A DNA stretch of 6,641 nt, taken from assembly GCA_003514205.1 (NCBI GenBank), contig DORQ01000229.1, positions 1 to 6,641 of the forward strand, written 5' to 3'. Of this stretch, positions 1 through 5,282 are shown piece by piece. The notes below the pieces were generated by a model. The model saw nothing but the letters and a program-made list of their open reading frames with translations, ran no database searches and was not told where the DNA came from. Within the stretch, counting starts at the first letter, position 1, and every line of letters starts with the position of its first letter. The position numbers and the translations under genes were made by a program. The stretch is from Acidimicrobiaceae bacterium. GTDB lineage: Bacteria > Actinomycetota > Acidimicrobiia > Acidimicrobiales > Microtrichaceae.

Positions 1-1
1 G

Positions 2-553
2 CGCCGTGAGCACACTGTCGCGCAGACCGACGCGCAGACCGTCGCGCACACTGACGCGCAAGCTCTGCTCAGCGAGATCATCGGCGACCTTGCTGGCCGA
101 TACTCCCTTCCAATCGCAGTCCTGGGAGCTCCGAGTTCATGGCAGGCGTTATGTTGGGGAGCGGGAGCCTCCATGATCCTCACTGGATCAAGAATTCCTG
201 GTGAATCAGAGAGCAGGCCGACCCTGAACGCTCCTCAACTCAGCGTGCTCGATCTGCGAGCGAGGCCCCATGATGGCCACGAGCGGAGTAGCGACTCAGG
301 GACGGAGAATCCTACTGATGGGCGGGAGGGCAGTTGTGGCCCTCGTGATGACCGAGATTGGGAATGTGCAGCAGCATCAGTGGCGCTGAACTCAGTGGCG
401 CTGGACTCAGGCGAGCGCCGCATTGGGCCGCTTCATTCCGGAATGAAGATACTGATCTGCACTGAGGTTTCAGCGGTTCGACGAGTCGTTGATATGTTCG
501 CCGCCATACAGGCACACCGAGAAGCACCCGAAGGCACCGAGGCAAAGCAATGA
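2..553 (+). CDS. C-terminal part of an unidentified protein (5' end outside window; comEC expected by gene order)
   Basis: The frame is open from the first bases of the window to a TGA at 551-553, giving about 183 residues with no N-terminus. The stop overlaps the holA ATG in an ATGA arrangement, which suggests translational coupling and supports this frame as coding. The start of the visible part holds four-residue repeats (HTVA, QTDA, QTVA, HTDA at 11-58). A more ordered stretch follows, with SLPIAVLGAPSSWQALCWGAG at roughly residues 35-55. The rest is hydrophilic and low in complexity, with a second in-frame duplication (SVALN/SVALD, 377-406). In actinobacteria such as mycobacteria comEC, the DNA-uptake channel gene, sits just before holA, so a comEC tail is the positional expectation. 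I see no metallo-beta-lactamase motif such as HxHxDH and no HHGS, so the assignment is inference only. An internal ATG at 173 also exists, but the frame is already open before it. Confidence 0.5.
   Translation, partial: RREHTVAQTDAQTVAHTDAQALLSEIIGDLAGRYSLPIAVLGAPSSWQALCWGAGASMILTGSRIPGESESRPTLNAPQLSVLDLRARPHDGHERSSDSGTENPTDGREGSCGPRDDRDWECAAASVALNSVALDSGERRIGPLHSGMKILICTEVSAVRRVVDMFAAIQAHREAPEGTEAKQ
11..58 (+). repeat. Degenerate 12-bp tandem repeat, four units
   Basis: Four consecutive 12-base units related to CACACTGTCGCG / CAGACCGACGCG. In the open frame they encode HTVA, QTDA, QTVA and HTDA, and QALL follows. The unit length is a multiple of three, so gain or loss of a unit keeps the frame. 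The units differ from each other at only a few bases. Confidence 0.6.
377..406 (+). repeat. 15-bp tandem duplication, two units
   Basis: Two adjacent copies of TCAGTGGCGCTGAAC, the second with one A-to-G change. They encode SVALN and SVALD in the unidentified upstream protein. This is the second in-frame short tandem duplication in that tail. Confidence 0.6.
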
Positions 554-1551
554 ACGAACCGATTCTGCTGCTGAAGGGAAACGATCCTGTCCTGCTGGCC
601 GACGGTGCCGCACAGGCCATCGATGAGATTGTGGGGGACCGGGTTCGCACTGAAGTTCTGGATCTCTTTGTTGGGGATGATTACGAGCTCACTGATGCAG
701 TGATTGCTGCATCGGCGGCCTCGATGTTCGGGGATCGAGTGATCGTCATCCGCAATGCTTCGCGATTCAATACCGAGGCGTTGACACCACTACTGAACTA
801 TGTGGCCGACCCCAATCCGACCTCAACTGTTGTAGTGGTCTGGGACAAGCCAGCTACTCCATCGGCCTCGGGCCAGCCCGTCAACAAGAAACTGGTGGAG
901 GCAGTCAAGAAGTCGGGCGGCAAAGTTCAGGACTGTGATGTGGCCGCAAATGCCCGGGTCCGCCAAGGGTGGCTTGATGAGCGAATTGGCGAGTCTGCAT
1001 TGCTCCTGACTCCGGCGGCGCGAACCGTGATCCTTCAGCGACTCGGCGACGATGTCAGTCGACTACCAGCATTGTTGCGCCTCCTCGAGGGCGCTTTTCC
1101 ATTGTCACAACGGTTGACTCCCGACGATGTTGCTCCCTACTTGGGGGAAGCAGGTGCCATTCCCCCCTGGGATCTGACTGACGCAATCGACAAGGGCGAC
1201 GTTGCCGCGGCGATTGGTCTGGTGCGGCGAATGACCGGCGGTGGCCAGCGGCACCCACTGCAGATCATGGTAACGATCGTCGGCCACTATCAGAAGATGA
1301 TGCGCCTCGATGGTTCAGGAGTTCGATCAGAGGTCGAAGCAGCGGAGCTTCTGGGAATGAAGAAAGGCTCGACATTTCCCGCAAAGAAGGCGATGCAACA
1401 GGGCAAGAAGCTCGGCAGCGAAAAGCTTGCGGCAGCGATCCAGCTTCTTGCGACAGCGGATGCTGACCTGCGAGGCGCTACGGCCATACCAGCAGAAGCG
1501 GTGCTCGAAGTTCTTGTTGGCCGGCTGGCTCGGCTTTCTGCAAGTCGCTAG
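550..1551 (+). CDS. holA: DNA polymerase III delta subunit HolA
   Basis: The delta subunit is the clamp-loader component that opens the beta sliding clamp and helps load it on primed DNA at the cytoplasmic replication fork. The 333-residue length fits the family (343 in E. coli). Visible family features are the N-terminal strand and turn ILLLKGNDPVLLADG (residues 5-19), the MFGDRVIVIRNASRF segment (59-73), LGDDVSRLPALLRLLEGAF (165-183), which matches the conserved 'G-D-x3-L-x-E-L-x-K-L'-type helix of the AAA+ lid, and the C-terminal collar region with the HPLQIMVTIVGHYQKMMRL helix (235-253) and ADADLRG (303-309). The Walker A lysine motif is absent, as is normal for delta. The ATG overlaps the upstream stop by four bases, and a GAGG lies about 8 bases before it. 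rpsT lies downstream on the other strand, as in other actinobacteria, but about 1.3 kb of extra genes separates them here. Identification rests on family pattern plus position. Confidence 0.93.
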   Translation: MNEPILLLKGNDPVLLADGAAQAIDEIVGDRVRTEVLDLFVGDDYELTDAVIAASAASMFGDRVIVIRNASRFNTEALTPLLNYVADPNPTSTVVVVWDKPATPSASGQPVNKKLVEAVKKSGGKVQDCDVAANARVRQGWLDERIGESALLLTPAARTVILQRLGDDVSRLPALLRLLEGAFPLSQRLTPDDVAPYLGEAGAIPPWDLTDAIDKGDVAAAIGLVRRMTGGGQRHPLQIMVTIVGHYQKMMRLDGSGVRSEVEAAELLGMKKGSTFPAKKAMQQGKKLGSEKLAAAIQLLATADADLRGATAIPAEAVLEVLVGRLARLSASR

Positions 1552-1555
1552 CGGC

Positions 1556-1587
1556 GCCGAGCCCTTCCAGCGGGGAAAGGAATCGGC
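1556..1587 (+). terminator. Stem-loop just after holA, possible terminator without a T-tract
   Basis: GCCGA (1556-1560) pairs with TCGGC (1583-1587). Inside it, CCTTCC (1563-1568) pairs with GGAAAGG (1574-1580) with one bulged A, closing a five-base AGCGG loop. The structure begins four bases after the holA stop. No run of T follows, so it is not a classical intrinsic terminator. It may end transcription weakly or protect the mRNA 3' end. No gene was found in the rest of 1552-1728, and I see no convincing promoter there. Confidence 0.35.
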
Positions 1588-1717
1588 CCCGGGAATCTGC
1601 TACAGGAATTTGCCATAGGAATCGGTGGCAGCGAAGCAGGTTCTGACCTTCGACTCTGGTACGTGGTCAAACTCAGCGGTAGGTTCGAAGCTGCGCCCGT
1701 TGGGCGGCACCAACGAC

Positions 1718-1724
1718 GGAGGTG
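1718..1724 (+). promoter_or_regulatory. Strong ribosome binding site for the lipoprotein gene
   Basis: GGAGGTG lies a few bases before the ATG at 1729. It is the best Shine-Dalgarno sequence in the window, and it fixes the start of the lipoprotein gene and supports that gene as real. Confidence 0.75.
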
Positions 1725-1728
1725 AGCG

Positions 1729-2178
1729 ATGAGACGAACTGCGATTTTGACGGCACTCGCGGCCGTGCTGATGTTCCTGGCGGCTTCCTGCACGCCAGCG
1801 GTGGAATCAGCGAACCTGCAGACCTACACGCTGCCCGGTTCGAACGGCGCCGCGGACTGCCAGTTCCAGGTGCAGGTCGGCCAGGATGGTGGGACCGCCT
1901 ACATGCGAGTGCGCGAGTTCGGCTGGTGGTGGAGCCCTACGGGCGCAAGTAAGTGCGGATACATTGAGCTTCAGCTGTGGACGAGTGCAGGTTCAATTAC
2001 CTGCGAGTGGGGCGACGGCAAGCCCTATACCGGAGTCGACTATGCGTGCACGGGCTCTCGGAACGGCGTGGTCGGAGGCACCTGGTTCAGCGCGTCGAGG
2101 GTGGGCGAACTGCAGACGGCCTACGTAGTCCTCGAGCGATCCCCGGATATCTTGGACCACATCCGGGTATACCCCTGA
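1729..2178 (+). CDS. Small predicted lipoprotein, function unknown
   Basis: A 149-residue protein with a lipoprotein signal. It has two arginines (R2, R3), a hydrophobic core (A5-A19) and a lipobox-like FLAASC in which Cys21 would be lipidated and become residue 1 of the mature form. The lipobox is slightly degenerate, because alanine sits at -3 where leucine is preferred. The mature part of about 129 residues is polar and rich in aromatics, with a WWW run at 66-68, plus W84, W94 and W119. It has four more cysteines (44, 76, 92, 107) that could form two disulfides outside the membrane. No catalytic motif is evident. Alternating hydrophobic residues in CQFQVQV, YIELQLW and AYVVLE suggest a small beta-sandwich fold, which is inference. 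The start follows a near-ideal ribosome binding site. I do not recognise the family. A role as a surface or binding protein is only a guess. Confidence 0.75.
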   Translation: MRRTAILTALAAVLMFLAASCTPAVESANLQTYTLPGSNGAADCQFQVQVGQDGGTAYMRVREFGWWWSPTGASKCGYIELQLWTSAGSITCEWGDGKPYTGVDYACTGSRNGVVGGTWFSASRVGELQTAYVVLERSPDILDHIRVYP

Positions 2179-2200
2179 GTCGCCGGGCCAACTGTCGTCA

Positions 2201-2377
2201 TCAGACGTTGACCGACACCACATCCGCCGTCGACACGACATAGCCCCACAACGGAGTCACGAGTCGAGCAGACTTCAGCACTTCGCCCACTTCGCTGAGA
2301 GTTGCTGCATCCTCTGAGGCCACGTGGAAATGCCCAGTGGTACCGTTGTCGGCGATGAGTTCGGGTTCAATGTTCAC
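2201..2377 (-). CDS. Candidate small ORF, 58 residues, function unknown
   Basis: Read on the minus strand from a GTG at 2377 to a TGA at 2201, this frame covers almost exactly the gap between the lipoprotein gene and the membrane protein gene. Its codons look like coding sequence: 29 of 58 begin with G, second positions are poor in G, and about two thirds end in G or C. The product is acidic and starts [20 protein letters not shown]; its C-terminal part contains GEVLKSARLV and GYVVSTADVVSV. I recognise no family. No strong ribosome binding site precedes the GTG. The frame is also open further upstream to an ATG at 2647, but there it only shadows the membrane protein gene. It would end 22 bases from the lipoprotein stop and start head-to-head with the membrane protein gene. 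Chance openness of the antisense frame is the main alternative. Confidence 0.4.
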   Translation of the reverse strand: MNIEPELIADNGTTGHFHVASEDAATLSEVGEVLKSARLVTPLWGYVVSTADVVSVNV

Positions 2378-2870
2378 CGTCGAGCGCCAGGACAACAGCC
2401 TTCGGTATGAGGAGTGCCGCACCTCAGCGACGGCCCGATCCGTCTGCCTCTTCTTCTCGCTCCTCAGTGTGGTCTCGCTGGTCGCCGTGGCGATCACCAC
2501 TGTGTGGGTGCCTGTGTCGGCGGGCCAAGTCATGTCGGGAGTGACAGTGCTGGCCTTCGGGGCTTTCGCCGTGCTGGCTGCGGCGATTGGGCTTGCTCCG
2601 CCACAACGACTGGCGTTCGATCGTGTGTCGCGCCGTGTCAAGGGCAACGCCCAGCAACGGTGGGGTATATCGCGACGCGTCGATGTGGCGTTTTCCGAGT
2701 TGGGAACGCCACTCGTTCGTGGTATCGAACGTGAACTCGCTGGGCCGCTCTACCAGGTCCGAATCGAGGTGACAGACAAGGCCCCGCTGAATCTCGGTGC
2801 CTTCGACGACCGCGAGGAGGCCGAACGATTCTGCGAACAGCTCTGCGAGGCAGTCGCGAGGAAGGACTAG
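2370..2870 (+). CDS. Two-helix membrane protein with a probable PH-like C-terminal domain
   Basis: Taken from the ATG at 2370 the product has 166 residues. A short polar N-terminus ([15 protein letters not shown]) leads into two hydrophobic helices at about 24-49 and 52-76, joined by a very short turn. A soluble tail of about 90 residues follows. The tail starts [13 protein letters not shown], has alternating strands ([15 protein letters not shown]) and ends in an amphipathic helix, [16 protein letters not shown]. That order of strands then a C-terminal helix is typical of bacterial PH-like membrane proteins, so the domain call is inference from pattern. The tail is probably cytoplasmic. The frame could also start at ATG 2355 or GTG 2337. 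None has a clear ribosome binding site, and I chose 2370 because the upstream codons look less like coding sequence. The stop TAG shares the CTAG at 2867-2870 with the rpsT stop. Function and partners are unknown. Confidence 0.7.
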   Translation: MFTVERQDNSLRYEECRTSATARSVCLFFSLLSVVSLVAVAITTVWVPVSAGQVMSGVTVLAFGAFAVLAAAIGLAPPQRLAFDRVSRRVKGNAQQRWGISRRVDVAFSELGTPLVRGIERELAGPLYQVRIEVTDKAPLNLGAFDDREEAERFCEQLCEAVARKD

Positions 2871-3127
2871 CCCTCGGCGTTGAGGCTCGCGAGTCGCTTG
2901 ATGAGGCGAGACTTGCGGCGAGCAGCTGCGTTCTTGTGGATAACACCTTTGGTGGCTGCCCGGTCAATGGTGGAGATGGCTGTTCGCAGGGTTGCGGCAG
3001 CATCCTCGGGGGCAGCAGTCTCAGCAGCCTTGACTCGAGTCTTCAGGTTGGAGCGCACGGCCTTGTTGCGAAGGCGAGCCTTTTCGTTCTGCTTATTTCG
3101 TTTGATCTGGCTCTTGATGTTGGCCAC
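2867..3127 (-). CDS. rpsT: 30S ribosomal protein S20
   Basis: S20 binds 16S rRNA early in assembly and sits at the base of the 30S subunit. The 86-residue product matches the usual length (86-87). It opens with the family signature [20 protein letters not shown], carries the basic helices [16 protein letters not shown] and [20 protein letters not shown], and ends [19 protein letters not shown]. The start is a GTG at 3127 with an AAGG seven bases upstream (3134-3137). The frame stays open to an ATG at 3205, but the extra 26 residues do not look like S20 and are best read as untranslated leader. The E. coli gene also uses a non-AUG start (UUG), which is part of its translational autoregulation, so the GTG here may be meaningful. 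As in mycobacteria, it faces against holA and diverges from lepA. Confidence 0.96.
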   Translation of the reverse strand: MANIKSQIKRNKQNEKARLRNKAVRSNLKTRVKAAETAAPEDAAATLRTAISTIDRAATKGVIHKNAAARRKSRLIKRLASLNAEG

Positions 3128-3381
3128 GGTGAACCTTGCAATCTCGGGAGTAGCTTCGTGAAGTTGGGCACGACCCTCAACGGGCGCGCACACGGGAGAA
3201 AGCATAGTTGGTGCTGGGGGGTCCCGTCACACTGGGGGCTCACTCCGCTGCTCGCCTCCGTCAGTCCACCACCCTGGAGGAAGCGCTGTGGTGCCACCTG
3301 CAGAGCAGGATCGGAGGAATGGCCCGGTCCTTGCTACCGTTGCGCAGGGCTCTTGTGTGCCCGTCTCCCCCTGGAACTCTT
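3128..3381. other. Divergent spacer between rpsT and lepA
   Basis: These 254 bases hold the leaders of both genes. On the lepA side there is a compact hairpin, CCTGC-AGA-GCAGG (3297-3309), and a longer inverted repeat, CACCAC (3267-3272) with GTGGTG (3288-3293). A GGAGGA at 3313-3318 touches an in-frame ATG at 3319. TACCGT in the 3330s-3340s fits TAnnnT as a possible lepA -10, but no good -35 accompanies it. No separate gene was found here. Confidence 0.4.
3201..3231 (-). promoter_or_regulatory. Candidate rpsT promoter
   Basis: On the minus strand TATGCT (3206-3201) fits the actinobacterial -10 pattern TAnnnT. GTGACG (3230-3225), 18 bases upstream, or TGTGAC (3231-3226), 19 bases upstream, could serve as a weak -35. 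Transcription would start near 3195 and give a leader of about 68 bases before the rpsT GTG, long enough for the autoregulatory RNA contacts known for S20. This is a pattern match only. Confidence 0.35.
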
Positions 3382-5169
3382 GTGACTAACTTATCCCGAT
3401 TTCGAAATCTCTCGATCATTGCCCATATCGATCATGGAAAGTCGACCTTGGCTGACCGCATCCTTGAGATCTGTGGCGCCGTGGACGCTCGTGAGATGCG
3501 CGCGCAGTACCTCGACAGTATGGATCTTGAGCGTGAACGTGGCATCACGATCAAGCTGCAGTCGGTTCGCCTCGATTACCGCGACCACGTGATTCACCTG
3601 ATCGATACTCCCGGCCATGTGGATTTCGGCTATGAGGTCTCCCGTTCGCTCGCAGCCTGCGAGGGTGTGATCTTGGTAGTTGACGCCAGCCAGGGCATCG
3701 AAGCGCAGACGCTCGCTAACTGCTATCTGGCCCTCGAGAACGATCTGGAGATCGTGGCCTGCCTCAACAAAATCGACCTGCCCGCCGCGGACCCCGACAT
3801 GTATGCGGCCGAGATCGAGCAAGTGCTCGGAATCCCCGCGAACGAGATCCTGCGAATATCCGCCAAAACGGGGGAGGGAGTCAGCGAGTTACTCGATGCC
3901 GTCATCGAGCGAATTCCTGCGCCAACAGGCGAGATCGACGAGCCCCTTCAAGCCCTGATTTTCGATTCCCATTTCGACCAATATCGTGGCGTTGTCTCCT
4001 CGATCCGTGTGATGAACGGTGAGCTTCGCACCGGGGCCAAACTCAAGTTCATGCAGGCTGGGGTCACTCATGAAGCACTTGAGGTCGGCGGTCGCAGGCC
4101 AGAGAACACTCCTGCAAAATCCCTCGGGCCCGGCGAGGTGGGCTACCTGATTGCGGGCATCAAAGATGTTGGTGAGGCCCGTTCCGGTGAGACGATCACA
4201 GAAGCTGCTCGACCCGCTGCTGCGCCCCTTGAGGGCTATATGGAGCCCAAGCCCATGGTGTTCTGTGGGTTGTATCCCGTTGATGGCGACGCATTCGAGG
4301 ATCTTCGAGAGGCCCTTGAGAAGCTGAGGCTGAATGACAGCTCGTTCTCCTATGAGCCCGAAGTGTCGGGAGCGCTTGGATTCGGTTTCCGGGTCGGCTA
4401 CCTCGGGCTGTTGCATATGGAGATCGTTCGTGAACGACTTGAGCGCGAGCATGGACTGAACCTGATAGCGACTGCTCCCTCGGTGGAGTACCAGATTCTT
4501 CGCACCGACGGCACGACGGTAGTGGTCGATAACCCAGCCGAGCTGCCACCCCCCACTGAGGTCAAGGCAATTCTTGAGCCCTACTTCGCATGCTCCATCA
4601 TCACGCCCTCAAGCTACGTCGGAACCCTGATGGAGCTCTGCCAAGGTCGGCGTGGCGTCATGGTCAAGCTCGACTATCTCTCCCCCGAACGCGTGGAGTT
4701 GAAGTACCGAATTCCCCTTGCTGAGGTCGTGATTGATTTCTTCGACCAGATGAAGAGCCGGACCCAAGGTTACGCCTCGCTGGACTATGAGCCTGATGGC
4801 TATGACGCTGCAGCGCTCGTTCGGGTGGACATTCTGCTCAACGAGGAGGCGGTGGACGCGTTCTGCTCGATCGTCCACAAAGACAAGGCGTACGACTACG
4901 GGCGCAAAATGACTGAGAAGCTGAAGGAGATCATTCCCCGTCAGCAGTTCGACGTGCCGATTCAGGCAGCGATCGGCGGCAGGATCATCAGCCGACAAAC
5001 AGTCAAGGCGTACCGCAAGGACGTCACCGCGAAACTGTACGGAGGCGACATCACTCGGAAGAAGAAGCTGTTGTCGAAACAGAAGGAAGGCAAAAAGCGA
5101 ATGAAGAACATCGGGCGCGTTGAGCTTCCCTCCGACGCCTTCATCACCGCGCTTCGTCTCGACGACTGA
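3382..5169 (+). CDS. lepA: Elongation factor 4 (LepA), ribosome-associated GTPase
   Basis: LepA is a translational GTPase that binds the ribosome and affects initiation, back-translocation or 30S maturation. From the GTG at 3382 it has 595 residues, close to the family norm (599 in E. coli), and opens [21 protein letters not shown]. GTPase motifs are all present: G1 AHIDHGKST (14-22), G2 in RERGITIK (51-58), G3 DTPGH (75-79) with the catalytic His79, G4 NKID (129-132) and G5 SAK (160-162). Domain II follows, then the EF-G-like domains III and V with [15 protein letters not shown] and [19 protein letters not shown]. The LepA-specific C-terminal domain contains [20 protein letters not shown] and [16 protein letters not shown] after G4 is actinobacteria-like. 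A GGAA lies five bases before the GTG. In-frame starts further up (ATG 3319, others to 3208) would add 21 or more residues of low LepA likeness. Position 83 is Gly where Ser or Thr is usual. Confidence 0.97.
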   Translation: MTNLSRFRNLSIIAHIDHGKSTLADRILEICGAVDAREMRAQYLDSMDLERERGITIKLQSVRLDYRDHVIHLIDTPGHVDFGYEVSRSLAACEGVILVVDASQGIEAQTLANCYLALENDLEIVACLNKIDLPAADPDMYAAEIEQVLGIPANEILRISAKTGEGVSELLDAVIERIPAPTGEIDEPLQALIFDSHFDQYRGVVSSIRVMNGELRTGAKLKFMQAGVTHEALEVGGRRPENTPAKSLGPGEVGYLIAGIKDVGEARSGETITEAARPAAAPLEGYMEPKPMVFCGLYPVDGDAFEDLREALEKLRLNDSSFSYEPEVSGALGFGFRVGYLGLLHMEIVRERLEREHGLNLIATAPSVEYQILRTDGTTVVVDNPAELPPPTEVKAILEPYFACSIITPSSYVGTLMELCQGRRGVMVKLDYLSPERVELKYRIPLAEVVIDFFDQMKSRTQGYASLDYEPDGYDAAALVRVDILLNEEAVDAFCSIVHKDKAYDYGRKMTEKLKEIIPRQQFDVPIQAAIGGRIISRQTVKAYRKDVTAKLYGGDITRKKKLLSKQKEGKKRMKNIGRVELPSDAFITALRLDD

Positions 5170-5175
5170 GACAGA

Positions 5176-5200
5176 TCGCTACCACTGAGTGCCGTAGCGA
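5176..5200 (+). promoter_or_regulatory. Stem-loop after lepA whose loop repeats the CIRCE right half
   Basis: TCGCTAC (5176-5182) and GTAGCGA (5194-5200) form a perfect 7-bp stem. The 11-base loop is CACTGAGTGCC, identical to 5268-5278 in the CIRCE element 85 bases downstream. The structure starts seven bases after the lepA stop. No T-tract follows, so a terminator role is doubtful. The matching left CIRCE arm is absent (5169-5177 does not fit), leaving at most a half-site. Confidence 0.45.
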
Positions 5201-5252
5201 CTGGCGAGGATGAGCCGTGACTGGGCTCGAGTCTGCATGACTGCCCATCGCT

Positions 5253-5281
5253 GCTGGCACTCGCGTACACTGAGTGCCAGC
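5253..5281 (+). promoter_or_regulatory. CIRCE operator (HrcA binding site)
   Basis: CTGGCACTC (5254-5262), nine bases, then GAGTGCCAG (5272-5280) form a perfect inverted repeat, extended to 10-bp arms by G5253 and C5281. The consensus is TTAGCACTC-N9-GAGTGCTAA. The core GCACTC/GAGTGC and the nine-base spacer are intact, and the outer bases vary symmetrically, as in other actinobacterial sites. The element ends one base before the hrcA ATG at 5283. Its spacer contains TACACT (5266-5271), which fits the -10 pattern TAnnnT, so bound HrcA would cover the promoter. This is the expected autorepression site for hrcA-dnaJ. Confidence 0.93.
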
Positions 5282-5282
5282 C

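Noticed and set aside
312..650. 112-residue minus-strand open frame across the holA start
   Set aside because: It runs antisense across the holA start and its coupled upstream frame, has no family resemblance and no convincing ribosome binding site. It is best read as a shadow frame.
1665..1712. tRNA-like stretch with CTCAGCGGTAGG, GGTTCGAAG and a CACCA
   Set aside because: The bases flanking the TTCGAAG loop do not form a 5-bp T-stem, and no acceptor stem or anticodon arm can be built around it.
2378..2647. Upstream extension of the small minus-strand ORF to ATG 2647
   Set aside because: This part lies antisense to the clearly coding membrane helices and PH-like region and reads as low-complexity shadow sequence.
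3128..3205. N-terminal extension of S20 starting at ATG 3205
   Set aside because: S20 proteins begin MANIKSQ or similar, the GTG at 3127 has a suitably spaced AAGG, and the ATG overlaps the likely -10 of the rpsT promoter.
3208..3381. 58-residue extension of LepA starting upstream of 3382
   Set aside because: The extra residues do not resemble LepA, and the GTG at 3382 gives the usual N-terminus a few residues before the G1 motif. The ATG at 3319 is kept open as a finding.
3889..4452. 187-residue minus-strand open frame inside lepA, and similar long minus frames at 3391-3822 and 4962-5579
   Set aside because: They lie antisense to well-conserved lepA and hrcA sequence and show no family features. 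Such shadows are common opposite GC-rich coding DNA.
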